Assembly: GCA_964626905.1 (NCBI GenBank)
Contig: CAZVHA010000001.1
Coordinates: forward strand, 124,001-188,000
DNA length: 64,000 bases
Reading direction: 5' to 3'
DNA from: REEB52 sp964626905
Lineage (GTDB): Bacteria > Chlamydiota > Chlamydiia > Chlamydiales > SM23-39
Position numbers and translations under genes: made by a program. Below, piece by piece: positions 43,019-52,136 of this stretch (positions are counted from its first letter, which is position 1; each line of letters starts with the position of its first letter). The notes below the pieces were generated by a model, which worked only from the letters and a program-made list of their open reading frames with translations, was not told where the DNA came from and did no database searches.

Positions 43019-43648
43019 TTATACGCCGTGGGCGAGTAAATCGGTAAGGCCGATGAGGACATCGCGCAACACCTCGAGTGGTTTTTGTTCGGCGTTGAAG
43101 CGGGAGATGAGCGATTCTGGATATTGTTTAAGTAGCAAGCTCGTCTCTTTGAAATAGACTTCGAGGCGGGTGCGAAGGACATTTGCATTGCGATCATCGA
43201 GCCTTTTTTCAATGACGGCCCTTCGCTGCAGCCGTTTGATTAACTCTTCTGTATTTTTGATTTCTAAGACGATGATCCCTTCGATTCTGACATGTTTTTT
43301 CAAAAGTTCTACTTGCGGCACTGTGCGCGGAATTCCATCGAGAAGGAGAATTTGCTGGTTTGGGAAATAGCGATTTGTGGCGATGAGTCCATGGACAAAG
43401 TGGTGCCAGATCAAAACCGTCACATCATCTGGCAAGAGGAGTCCTTTGCCAGCGTAGGTTTGGTAGAGTTTCCCTGCAGGTGATTCGGGAGAAAGGCTCC
43501 GAAAAATATCTCCTGAAGAGAGGTGGCAGTGATTCCCTGCGCTGCTTAAAAATTTCCCCAGCGTCCCTTTCCCGGAACCGGGGGGGCCAAAGATCAAGAC
43601 GGAGCGAAACAGTTTTGTGTGTTTGGGGATGAGCTCTTCTACTTCCAT
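43019..43648 (-). CDS. adk: Adenylate kinase
   Basis: 209 residues. P-loop IFGPPGSGKGT, the AMP-binding SSGDIFR region, LLLDGIPRTVPQ and RLDDRNANVLRTRLEVY (the Arg-rich lid side, DDRxxxxxxRL). Keeps the AMP/ADP/ATP balance, relevant next to an organism with nucleotide transporters. The lid is short, as in cytosolic-type enzymes. Confidence 0.92.
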   Translation of the reverse strand: MEVEELIPKHTKLFRSVLIFGPPGSGKGTLGKFLSSAGNHCHLSSGDIFRSLSPESPAGKLYQTYAGKGLLLPDDVTVLIWHHFVHGLIATNRYFPNQQILLLDGIPRTVPQVELLKKHVRIEGIIVLEIKNTEELIKRLQRRAVIEKRLDDRNANVLRTRLEVYFKETSLLLKQYPESLISRFNAEQKPLEVLRDVLIGLTDLLAHGV

Positions 43649-43715
43649 AGATTTCTTTTATATAGAGTCTTGCTTTTTCTTTGCAATTCACAAAAGCAGG
43701 CTGTAAAATTTGGGC

Positions 43716-44618
43716 ATGAAAATTGCCGTTTTGAGAAGGGGAGCCCTTGGTGATCTCATTTGCACAGCCCCCCTCATTTCACATCTTTTGGAAAAGTATC
43801 CAAAAGGTGAAATTTTTCTTTTTGTCCAAAAGAAAAGCATCGATCTTTTTCCTTGGCTTTTTTCTTCCCGCGTCCAACCTGTTTTAATTGGGGAGGGGAA
43901 TAAGTACTTTCAGCTCCTGAAACAGGCTCTTTTAGCGAGAAAGACTTTTGATATGGCTATTTCAGCAAAGACGACGCCGATGAAGCTCAATGACTTCTTT
44001 TTAAAAGTGCTCAAAGCGCCCATCACCATGGCAGTCACCCACAATCAGGGCTTTTCCCATCCAAGAAGCCCCACCCATACGGGCCATCAAGCTTTGCGAT
44101 GTCTGAAGATTTTTGATCCAACCATTGAGGAAATTCCGTCGAGGTTACTCCCAAAACTTCAACGGGTCCCTCCAAAGTCGATCCCACTCCCAAAACCGAT
44201 CCTTTTCTTTTCCCTCGCAAATCGCCGCCCTCCAAGCCTTCTCGATTGGCGCACCTTTGCAGAGGTTGCAAATAGGCTTCCCGTTTCTGTTTTGATCAAT
44301 TCCGATGTCCCCACCCCAATAGCTCTTTCACTCCAAAACGCTTTGAGGGTCCCCTCTCAAGTCCTTATCACCCCCCATTTGAGCGATCTCCTTCAAGCCC
44401 TGGCTGGGGTCGATTTCGTCCTTTCAGGGGACGGGGGGCTATGTCATATTGCCTCGGCCCTCCAAAAACCCCTGGTCGCCCTTTATGCTTGCACCCCCCT
44501 CGATCTTTGGCACCCCCTCGGATTTGCCAAATGTCTCTTTGATCATGAGAGCGTCAATCGGATCCATCCCGATAAGATCCTCGTAGCCCTCCGAGAGATT
44601 TTGGAAACAATATCTTAA
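43716..44618 (+). CDS. Glycosyltransferase family 9 (heptosyltransferase-like)
   Basis: 300 residues. N-terminal RRGALGDLICTAPLISHL and C-terminal VLSGDGGLCHIASALQKPLVALYACTPLDLWHPLG are the two halves of the ADP-heptose:LPS transferase family, with the conserved D(S/G)GxxHxA motif. Probably builds the inner core of lipopolysaccharide or another surface glycan. The ATG at 43716 is preferred to TTG 43710. Confidence 0.88.
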   Translation: MKIAVLRRGALGDLICTAPLISHLLEKYPKGEIFLFVQKKSIDLFPWLFSSRVQPVLIGEGNKYFQLLKQALLARKTFDMAISAKTTPMKLNDFFLKVLKAPITMAVTHNQGFSHPRSPTHTGHQALRCLKIFDPTIEEIPSRLLPKLQRVPPKSIPLPKPILFFSLANRRPPSLLDWRTFAEVANRLPVSVLINSDVPTPIALSLQNALRVPSQVLITPHLSDLLQALAGVDFVLSGDGGLCHIASALQKPLVALYACTPLDLWHPLGFAKCLFDHESVNRIHPDKILVALREILETIS

Positions 44619-44647
44619 GATCCTTATATTTAATTAGTTAAGATTTA

Positions 44648-44676
44648 TTGATGATTATTTAAAAAAGTGATATAAT
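44648..44676 (+). promoter_or_regulatory. Probable promoter of the 44707 gene
   Basis: TTGATG (44648-44653) and TATAAT (44671-44676) with a 17-base spacer. The downstream leader (ATTGAAAAACAAAAGC) resembles the kinase-1 leader (TTTCAAAAACAAACGT), suggesting that accessory genes share a promoter type. Confidence 0.5.
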
Positions 44677-44706
44677 TTATTGAAAAACAAAAGCATTTTT
44701 AATCAT

Positions 44707-45651
44707 ATGATTTATCCAAATGATCTTAAATTTTGCAATAATGGGGATTTAGTTGTCTCGAATGTGTTTATTAAGGGCAAATTCTACGATGCCGTAATTC
44801 AGGGTGCCCCTAAAGCAGGTGAAGAGACTGCGTATCATATCGATCAAATCGCTCGGATCAAAGAGTGCGTTCAAAAGATCTATGCGCGGGAACGGAAGAA
44901 AGAGGACCCTTTAACGGTAAGTTTTTTTCTATTTAGCAAGAAAGGATATACGCGAATCCTCAACAACGGGGAACGCGTCCTTTCGCAAGATCCACGGGTC
45001 TTAACAAATCTTCAAAAAATTGATAATATTCTTAACTACGAGCAAGTCGTTGGCGTGCAGCAGCAGGATAATGGTGAGCCGATAGTTTTGAGCGCGCAAC
45101 CCTATGTCCCCAAAGAGAAGCCACCAGCAGGTGGGGTGGGTGGGGTAGACTCCTCATCCGACTCTAAACCTTCTCGAGGTGCGACTACTCGCAAAAAACC
45201 CCGCCCCCATTCCTTAGACGATAAAGGTGAGGGTACTGCAGAGAAGCAAAGCGCCCAAGCCCAAGAAATACCCCCTACCCCCATTCCCGATCGATTAGTC
45301 CCTCCGAAAGGTCTATTTGCCAAGTTAGATGGGATCACTTACAAAGACGGAATTACATTACGCCAACTACGGGAACATGCAAAGAACGACCCAAAGGAGG
45401 ACTCCAACTCCGAACTCGATAAACTCTATAGAAGTTATTTGGAACTATTTAAAAATCCAAGCGATGAGAACGAAGCAAAGACTTTAGAGTGGTTTCAGGA
45501 GTTATATAAGGGAGCGTATAAAGAATTTAATGATATCCGCGATGAAACAATGAGAGCCTTTACGGCGGCAACAGCGGTTGCTGGCTTTATCCATGTAAAA
45601 CAGCAATCCTCATTAAAATTAGTCCAAAAGTTAGTAGAAACTGAAATTTAA
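44707..45651 (+). CDS. Hypothetical protein with central low-complexity region
   Basis: 314 residues. The N-terminal domain (about 1-120) has a beta-rich look (LVVSNVFIKGKFYDAVIQG). The middle (about 135-205) is Pro/Ser/Gly/Lys-rich and disordered, and the C-terminal 100 residues are helical (GITLRQLREHAKNDP, AATAVAGFIHVK). Not recognised; effector-like layout. The ATG at 44707 is used because the start of the longer frame (TTG 44680) would sit at the predicted transcription start. Confidence 0.65.
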   Translation: MIYPNDLKFCNNGDLVVSNVFIKGKFYDAVIQGAPKAGEETAYHIDQIARIKECVQKIYARERKKEDPLTVSFFLFSKKGYTRILNNGERVLSQDPRVLTNLQKIDNILNYEQVVGVQQQDNGEPIVLSAQPYVPKEKPPAGGVGGVDSSSDSKPSRGATTRKKPRPHSLDDKGEGTAEKQSAQAQEIPPTPIPDRLVPPKGLFAKLDGITYKDGITLRQLREHAKNDPKEDSNSELDKLYRSYLELFKNPSDENEAKTLEWFQELYKGAYKEFNDIRDETMRAFTAATAVAGFIHVKQQSSLKLVQKLVETEI

Positions 45652-45730
45652 TTTATTTACAACTAAATTTTTCAATCCATATCTCACAATTTCATTTTAA
45701 TGTATAATAGTACCCTGATAGGGTTTTATT

Positions 45731-47149
45731 ATGACTGGATTACCAATTCAATTAAATCGATTGGGTGTTGGCGCTTCATATATTGGCGCGTCCGAACTTT
45801 ATCCTCCCCATAAGGAAAGAGTTGAAGAGAATCTGGGGAAGATTTTTAAAAAGCATATTTCTTTGGCATCTGAGCGGGGAGTTCCTTTAAAACTGACTTT
45901 TGACGAAAAGGGGGCTCATTTACTAGCGGGTTCTCAGGAGGTTCCTCTGCCCGAGAGCTCATCTCTGAAGGAGATTCATAGGGTGATTCAGTACTATCAA
46001 GATGTGGGGTCACTGCCGACGGAGTCGCTCCATTTGGAGAAAGAGCGAAGGCAGTCGGAGCTTGAAGCGAGGAAATCGGTTGTAGCGGTCAATCGGGCGA
46101 GTGTTCCTGGGGCGAACGGGAATTTACTTGCGGGGATGCGGCTTGCCGATGACACCCTTTCGCTCACTCGCAATATTCTGTATGCGATTCCATCGTTGGG
46201 TCCGAAAAATCGAGTGGTGAGTCATCTTGGGTATTACGCTGGGGCTTTCTGGACATTTTTTGCTTTGAGGGAATTGGATGATGGGAGGATTGAATATAAA
46301 AGATCTCGGTTGATTGGGGATGCGGAAGGGGTGAATCGGGCGCAAACACGAGTTCTTTCCGGGTCGATTATTTCGATAGGTGCCTTTTCCTATTTAGGGG
46401 GTAAGCTATTGGAGAGTTATGTTTCGGAAGGGGCGGGTATGGGCCTACTGGATGGTTCGAATATCCTTTTTGGGGTGGGATCGCTTTTGTCCATGGGGGC
46501 GACGCTTTGGGGCGCTTCCAATTGCTATCGGTTTAGCAGGCGGCTCGACGAATACCTCCACTGTCCGAATGTCAGCGAACAACAGAGGATGAAAGGGGTG
46601 ATCCAGTTTCTCAAAAGTTCGATTACTGTCAGCTCGGAGGAGAGGGAAAAACTCAAATTAGACATTGAAAAGGAGCATCCCGATTGGGATGAGGGAAAAA
46701 GAGCAAAACTTCTTTTGCAAAAAGTTGCCGATTTAACTGAAGTGAAAGTGAAACACTTAAAAAGGCGAACGAGCAATCGAAGTATCCGTTTGATTGCAGC
46801 CAAAGCGGATGAGATTCTTGCAAAATTGAGCGATCCGAAACGGGTATTGGAAGGGATTTGCGATGCAGGGGTTCTTGTGAACACGATCAAAAAAGAGAAC
46901 AAAGTTAAAATGGGGCTCCATCTTTTGGGATTTATTGCGGCCCTCATTAGCTTTGTTGCGATGATGCTTTTGACTTTCATGCCAGGGGCGGGCATGTTGC
47001 CCTACTTCCTCTACGGAATCTCGGGAACGATCTACTTGACGATGACGATCTACTCCATTGCAAGTGCGCTGTTTAGGAAAGAGGAACACCTTAAAGTGGC
47101 CGATCTGCAGCCCAATGCTCCCAACTTTTCTCACATGGCGATGATGTAA
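45731..47149 (+). CDS. Hypothetical multi-pass membrane protein
   Basis: 472 residues. Five or six hydrophobic segments in two groups: about 158-260 (HLGYYAGAFWTFFAL, SGSIISIGAFSYLGG, ILFGVGSLLSMGATLWG) and 395-455 (LHLLGFIAALISFVAMMLLTF, YFLYGISGTIYLTMTIYSI). Charged helical regions lie between them. Bilobed hydrophobic pairs suggest an inclusion-membrane-type protein, unproven. A TATAAT lies at 45703-45708, before the ATG. Confidence 0.72.
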   Translation: MTGLPIQLNRLGVGASYIGASELYPPHKERVEENLGKIFKKHISLASERGVPLKLTFDEKGAHLLAGSQEVPLPESSSLKEIHRVIQYYQDVGSLPTESLHLEKERRQSELEARKSVVAVNRASVPGANGNLLAGMRLADDTLSLTRNILYAIPSLGPKNRVVSHLGYYAGAFWTFFALRELDDGRIEYKRSRLIGDAEGVNRAQTRVLSGSIISIGAFSYLGGKLLESYVSEGAGMGLLDGSNILFGVGSLLSMGATLWGASNCYRFSRRLDEYLHCPNVSEQQRMKGVIQFLKSSITVSSEEREKLKLDIEKEHPDWDEGKRAKLLLQKVADLTEVKVKHLKRRTSNRSIRLIAAKADEILAKLSDPKRVLEGICDAGVLVNTIKKENKVKMGLHLLGFIAALISFVAMMLLTFMPGAGMLPYFLYGISGTIYLTMTIYSIASALFRKEEHLKVADLQPNAPNFSHMAMM

Positions 47150-47180
47150 TAAAAAACAGCCAAACTGCTACATTGTCTTT

Positions 47181-48044
47181 GTGGAGATGGTGTTAGATTT
47201 TTTAGACTTTTTGCGCACTGAAAAGGGGCTCTCCTCTCATACGATTGAGGCCTATGGGCGCGATATCAGGGATTTTTTTTCCCATATTCATCCGAAGGGA
47301 ATCTCGGAAGTGGGTGCGGAAGAGGTTTTGGCTTTTTTATCTCATTTAAGAGACAGACAATATGCGAGTGCATCCGTTTGTCGGAAGATGATTGCCCTCA
47401 AGGTGTTTTTTCGGTTTTTAAAGAAAGAGGGGAGGGTTGGATCGGATTTAAGCCTTTCATTCGATTTGCCGAAACTTTGGCAGCTCATCCCTGAGGTTTT
47501 GACGATCGATGAGGTGGATGCCCTTCTTTTGCAGCCCGATCCCCATTCTCCGATTGGTGCGCGCGATCGGGCGATTTTAGAGCTTCTCTACGCTACCGGC
47601 ATGAGGGTTTCAGAAGCTTGCTCGCTCACCCTGAGCGCGATCGACGACACTTTTGTCAAGGTGAAGGGGAAAGGGAAAAAAGAGAGGGTCATTCCGGTGG
47701 GGAAGAAAGCGATTCTCGCTCTCGATCACTACCTCCTTCACTACCGGGGAGAGATGGTTGAAGAAAATGCCCCCCTTTTCAGCACGATGCGGGGAAAGCC
47801 GATTGATAGGAACACGATCTGGAAACAGATTAAAAAGTATGCGAAACTCGCAAACATTGGCAAGTCAATATCGCCGCACACGCTGCGCCACTCTTTTGCG
47901 ACACACTTACTCGAACAGGGGGCCGATCTTCGCCTCATCCAAGAGATGCTCGGCCATGAAGACATCGGCACCACCGATCGCTACACGCACGTGACGGGAA
48001 ATCGCCTCAAAACACTCTTCAAAACCTTTCACCCTAGACCTTAG
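47181..48044 (+). CDS. xerD: Tyrosine recombinase XerD/XerC-type
   Basis: 287 residues. SAM-like N-terminal domain, then the catalytic residues: Arg in ATGMRVSE, Lys (KGKGKKERVIPVG), His-x-x-Arg in SPHTLRHSFATH, His in LGHEDIGTT and Tyr in TDRYTHV. Resolves chromosome dimers at dif. XerC and XerD are hard to separate by eye, so the letter is tentative. Start GTG 47181 or ATG 47187. Its end overlaps the convergent gene by 11 bases. Confidence 0.9.
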   Translation: MEMVLDFLDFLRTEKGLSSHTIEAYGRDIRDFFSHIHPKGISEVGAEEVLAFLSHLRDRQYASASVCRKMIALKVFFRFLKKEGRVGSDLSLSFDLPKLWQLIPEVLTIDEVDALLLQPDPHSPIGARDRAILELLYATGMRVSEACSLTLSAIDDTFVKVKGKGKKERVIPVGKKAILALDHYLLHYRGEMVEENAPLFSTMRGKPIDRNTIWKQIKKYAKLANIGKSISPHTLRHSFATHLLEQGADLRLIQEMLGHEDIGTTDRYTHVTGNRLKTLFKTFHPRP

Positions 48045-49467
48045 AGATATCTCCAACCTCTTCCCAGCTACCTAATGATCCCCTATCAGATTGAAGCTGC
48101 TCTGACTGTAAATCATCTGGAGCTATGCATGGGTTTAAACTCATAGACAAACACGACATGGGGTTTTCTGGGTCATCCCTGGTAGCAGTTTTAGCAATAA
48201 TGGATGCCATATCTAGCTCTTGATCATTTGTTAAATTCTTAAGTTTATTAGGGCCACATGTGAAAAACGCCTCGTTATTCATCATAATCAGATAACTGTT
48301 ATCGGGCAGCTCATCCAAATCAAATCGGGTAATTTTAGGATCAAAAGGGGACTGAGAATATCCAAAGATTGAAGCATTTGCTGCAATACCGTAAGTCTGT
48401 CGGACTGGGGTACAAATCATCGTTTTAGAGTTGCCGGCCGAGGCGATCCATAAATTTTGATTGATGATTGCTGCAATTGTGACAAAACATCCATCATTCT
48501 CAGGGTGCAACCCGACAAATTCTAAGTGGAGGTCTATGAGAGTCTTATGCAAAGCATTCCAAATTTCGACTAAAGAGAGCCCTGATAATTGCTCATTTAA
48601 TTTCTTCATTAGATTCTCTTCCAAGAATGTATAAGAATCGAAATCAGACTTTGGATTAATCATCACAACGCAAGGACAACCACGAAGTGTGCCTGTAATA
48701 AAGATCTGAACATTTTCTCCATAAGTGTGAACCCCTTTAACATTATGGTTGCCCAATTTTTCTGCAAAACTCGATCGAATTTTGATTTTATTAATTCCTA
48801 TAAAGAAAGGACAATTTATATTCTCAAATTCTTTTTGTGCCCGTGCAGCTTCTGTTTGGAGGTTTGATTGAACTTCTTCTAAAGTGGATTGTTCAGCATT
48901 TTCGAGCTCCAACTGAACATTGACGAGAGAATCATCGCTGAGATTCGATGGGCTTCTGCTTGTTTCTGGCTGAGGGGAGTCGGAGTCGCTAAAATCAAAT
49001 AATGGAAATTGCTCAATGATGGCTGAAGTAATACTATCCCCCGCTATGCTGTGCTCGTCGTTTTTAGCTTTAGCATTACCTTTGTCTTGAGTTAAGACTT
49101 TCCTTATTGGAGGTTGTTTGAGGGAGGGGGCTATGACACTCTTCTCAAGTTTGGGCAAACAGCTCTTGTTAAATAGACTTTTTAGAGATTTCCAACTGGC
49201 CTCACATGCTTTTTTAGACCACTCGTAGTTTTGCAAAGAACCCGCCACTCCTTTTGCGAAAAGCTCTTTGAGTGCCAGGAAGATTTTATATGCCGCTTCG
49301 GCGTGTAAAAGTGCTGAGGTGCCGATCGTAACAATAGCTCCCCCGACATAGTATAGGAAAATTTCCGTGATCGATCGCTTCTTCTGGTATTTTTGATGAA
49401 AATCGTCTTGAAATCGGATCAAACGAGCCGAAAAGTCTGAGCAGTGCCCCACGTCAATTGTTACCAT
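48034..49467 (-). CDS. PP2C-like (probably inactive) hypothetical protein
   Basis: 477 residues. One hydrophobic helix near residues 38-60 (FLYYVGGAIVTIGTSALL), a disordered Ser/Asp-rich centre, and a C-terminal half with a PP2C-like pattern: NHNVKGVHTYGENVQIFITGTL, GCFVTIAAIINQNLWIASAGNSKTMI (cf. GSTA....L..ANVGDSR) and DNSYLIMMNN. The metal-binding Asp of DGHGG and GDS are not seen (Gly-Asn here), so if it is a PP2C fold it is likely a pseudophosphatase or a protein-binding module. The assignment is by pattern only. Confidence 0.6.
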   Translation of the reverse strand: MVTIDVGHCSDFSARLIRFQDDFHQKYQKKRSITEIFLYYVGGAIVTIGTSALLHAEAAYKIFLALKELFAKGVAGSLQNYEWSKKACEASWKSLKSLFNKSCLPKLEKSVIAPSLKQPPIRKVLTQDKGNAKAKNDEHSIAGDSITSAIIEQFPLFDFSDSDSPQPETSRSPSNLSDDSLVNVQLELENAEQSTLEEVQSNLQTEAARAQKEFENINCPFFIGINKIKIRSSFAEKLGNHNVKGVHTYGENVQIFITGTLRGCPCVVMINPKSDFDSYTFLEENLMKKLNEQLSGLSLVEIWNALHKTLIDLHLEFVGLHPENDGCFVTIAAIINQNLWIASAGNSKTMICTPVRQTYGIAANASIFGYSQSPFDPKITRFDLDELPDNSYLIMMNNEAFFTCGPNKLKNLTNDQELDMASIIAKTATRDDPENPMSCLSMSLNPCIAPDDLQSEQLQSDRGSLGSWEEVGDISKV

Positions 49468-49614
49468 ATCCCCCCCATAAAGTTGTGAGGCGACAGTGTG
49501 CCAGTATAAAAATTTTTTGGAAACAAAAAAATCAAAAAAAATTAAAGCTGCAAAAAAAGATTGAACGATAAAAGATAGTTCACTAGAATGCCCAGTCTTT
49601 AGAGAAGGTCTAAA

Positions 49615-49839
49615 ATGGGCTATCAGACTATATCCATTCTAAAGAGCGCGATCCATATCTTCATGGTGGCATTGCCATCTTACCTACTCGTTCCAAAGGG
49701 AATTGCTTATTGGAAACGGTGGCGAAATACAGAGAGAGCTGTAGATTTTTCTAACGCCTTAATGTTGCTGGCTTTAGCGGCCCTTTCTTATATTGCGGCA
49801 GTAGTGGTTTTAATTATGAGGTTGTTGGGATTGGCATGA
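49615..49839 (+). CDS. Small membrane protein (74 aa)
   Basis: 74 residues with two hydrophobic helices (about 10-28 and 46-70) and a basic loop between them (KRWRNTER). Not recognised. Its stop overlaps the start of the next gene by 4 bases, so the two are cotranslated. AAGGTC precedes the ATG, and a weak promoter may lie in the AT-rich sequence 49500-49600. Confidence 0.6.
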   Translation: MGYQTISILKSAIHIFMVALPSYLLVPKGIAYWKRWRNTERAVDFSNALMLLALAALSYIAAVVVLIMRLLGLA

Positions 49840-50441
49840 TTAAATTTTACACGCTTCTTTTAGTATTATTTTTAGGATCTGGGTATGCTGCCTGTTCTGC
49901 AGTTCCAGAGAACATACGCTCTGAATATGCATCCGGCATGTTTGAGGCTTTTGTTACACAGTCTTACGGAAAATCCACCATTGCCTTCTATCAGTTTGAT
50001 GTAGCCAGGGAAAAGGCGAAAAAGGCTGGGGAAAACCCGCTAAAAATAATCGCGATGGAAAGGTTGTTCGCTTGGTATCGAATGTACGCATCTTCTTTAA
50101 ATCTGTATCATAAGCGCCCAACAGGAAATGACCGAATCATTGGAGAATATTGCTCGGCATGCGTACATACCCCTCTTGCAAGTAATGCCTACAATTCTGA
50201 GTGGGGGAACAATCCAGAACAATCGCGGCTGGTAAGGGAGTTTATGTTTGGTGTCGGAGAGATCGTTGCGGGAGTATTTTGTGTGAGCGTGGGTGGTGTT
50301 TTCTTTTCTATTGGGGCCGCCTCCCTTTTGTTCGATGGCGGCTCGCGGATTTTCACGTCGCTGAATTCTCTCTGGGCAAACCATCAAACTGAATTGTATG
50401 CGTTAAAAGAATGGGAAAAAACGGCGCTTAAGCCGGCGTGA
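49836..50441 (+). CDS. Exported hypothetical protein
   Basis: 201 residues. Signal peptide (KFYTLLLVLFLGSGYAACS) with possible lipid-anchor Cys at 20, helical middle, and a second hydrophobic segment at about 145-170 (GEIVAGVFCVSVGGVFFSIGAASLLF). Not recognised. It is coupled to the small membrane protein before it. Confidence 0.6.
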   Translation: MIKFYTLLLVLFLGSGYAACSAVPENIRSEYASGMFEAFVTQSYGKSTIAFYQFDVAREKAKKAGENPLKIIAMERLFAWYRMYASSLNLYHKRPTGNDRIIGEYCSACVHTPLASNAYNSEWGNNPEQSRLVREFMFGVGEIVAGVFCVSVGGVFFSIGAASLLFDGGSRIFTSLNSLWANHQTELYALKEWEKTALKPA

Positions 50442-50559
50442 GTCAGTAGATCAACTTTATAGGTGGAGGGGGATCGATTTGGCGAAGTCGCAGCAAGCTA
50501 GTTGTCACCTATTTGCATGCTGGGTTAATAACGATGGTGGATATTGCAACAAGGTTATA

Positions 50560-51885
50560 TTAGTGGCTAAACAGATCTTGAGAAACGGGGTCATCATTAC
50601 GACGGGCTCTACATTTTTCGAGAATACTTGTGGCTAAATTAATAACTTTTTCACCACTAAATACAGCACTTTTCACAGCACCTCCTACTAAAACACACAA
50701 TACGCAGTAGGGTTTTAAGTAAATGGGACATTTTTTCCAAAACAGATTTAAACTGTTAGCTAAATGGCCTATATTTGGTAGTTCCGAGGCAGCCACTATC
50801 CTATGGCCTAAATCAATTGCGTGTCCGTTTTCGAAAATGGCCTGAACCATTTCGGGATTTTCGATCTTTGCTGCCTGGCACAGAGCCAGGCCGAGCTCTT
50901 GGGGGTCGATAGCGCGTCCGCTTTGAAGAATGGCCCGAACGATTTCGAGATTTCCGATCTCTGCTGCTGTGTGCAGAGCGACGCCGAGCTGTATGGGGTC
51001 GATAACGCGCCCGCTTTGAAGAATGGCCTGAACGATTTCGAGATTTCCGATCTTTACTGCCTCGCGCAGAGCTAAGCCGAGGTTTAGGGGGTCGATAGCG
51101 CGCCCGCTTTGAAGAATGGCCTGAACGATTTCGAGATTTCTGGTCCCTACTGCCTGCCGCAGAGTCTCGCCGAGGAATCCGGGGTGGATAGCGTGCCCGT
51201 CTTGAAGAATGGCCTGAACGATTTTGAGATTTCTGATCTCCACCGCCTTGCATAGAGTCCAATAGGGGTCGATAGCGCGCCCGCTTTGAAGAATGGCCTG
51301 AACGATTTCGAGATTTCCGATCGCCGTTGCCGTATACAGAACCCCGCCGAGCCATGCTGCTGGATCAAGACCATTTATGTTCGCCAGCCAATTTCTAAGG
51401 ATTGCTGCATTCTGACTTAAGGAATTACCAACTTGGATTAAGCCATGCAGAGTAGGAATTCTAACTATACTTTTCAACAAGAATCGATCTTTAATGATTG
51501 TATCAGCCATGTTTATTTGCTTATAGGTGAAATCGGATACGGGAGTATTCTTATGAATTCCCAGGGTTTGCCAGTCGACATCTTTCAATATATTCAGATT
51601 TACTTCGAGGTGCTTTTCTGCAATTTGCCTAACCCTTCTCACCAGTTCGACGCGCCCCTCTTCAGTGCCTATTAAAGGTATTAGTTGTCGAGCGATTCTA
51701 CCCACATAACTATTGGGTTCGGTGACCTGAATTTCTGGATAATCGTAGATCAGTCGGGCATCTTTTGCCGCAGCGTTAAAAGCTTTATTCGCAATAGAAA
51801 AATTAGGGGATAAGTCTTTCTCAGATAGGAAAGAACCTATGGTAGCAAGTGGGTCCGTTGGAAGTCTATTTATTGAGTTTGACAA
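50560..51885 (-). CDS. F-box and ankyrin-like repeat protein A
   Basis: 441 residues. Residues 5-45 fit an F-box (NRLPTDPLATIGSFL, then SEKDLSPNFSIANKAF). About residues 190-370 are six 31-residue repeats of the form LG.AL..A...GNLEIVQAILQSGR.IDP. A hydrophobic tail (LKPYCVLCVLVGGAVKSAVF) and a basic end follow. F-box proteins dock on Skp1 of host SCF ubiquitin ligases while the repeats pick substrates. Start is TTG with GGGGA about 8 bases upstream, as in the three paralogues next to it. The nearest match by eye is copy C. Confidence 0.75.
   Translation of the reverse strand: MSNSINRLPTDPLATIGSFLSEKDLSPNFSIANKAFNAAAKDARLIYDYPEIQVTEPNSYVGRIARQLIPLIGTEEGRVELVRRVRQIAEKHLEVNLNILKDVDWQTLGIHKNTPVSDFTYKQINMADTIIKDRFLLKSIVRIPTLHGLIQVGNSLSQNAAILRNWLANINGLDPAAWLGGVLYTATAIGNLEIVQAILQSGRAIDPYWTLCKAVEIRNLKIVQAILQDGHAIHPGFLGETLRQAVGTRNLEIVQAILQSGRAIDPLNLGLALREAVKIGNLEIVQAILQSGRVIDPIQLGVALHTAAEIGNLEIVRAILQSGRAIDPQELGLALCQAAKIENPEMVQAIFENGHAIDLGHRIVAASELPNIGHLANSLNLFWKKCPIYLKPYCVLCVLVGGAVKSAVFSGEKVINLATSILEKCRARRNDDPVSQDLFSH
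50815..51360 (-). repeat. 93-base coding repeats of gene A
   Basis: Six tandem, imperfect 93-base units, each encoding a 31-residue ankyrin-like repeat. The most constant part is GCGCCCGCTTTGAAGAATGG and the next bases. These are coding repeats, not a CRISPR array. Confidence 0.85.
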
Positions 51886-52136
51886 GAGAAATCCCCATTT
51901 ATTATGTGTAATATAAAAGTTATGATTATGACAATTATAAGCTAATTTAATGTTTAATTAAAATAACTAAAAAACCAGCTAAAACATTAATTATCGATTT
52001 TCGTAGACAGTCTCTTGGCTGGGCTCTCGACATCGGGGAATAACGAGATAAGACTTTCAAACACCTCCCGGCCGAGTTCGGTATAACATGTTATAATTGC
52101 GCTACAAAGGGGGTGTCCCTTAAAACGGGGATAGGA

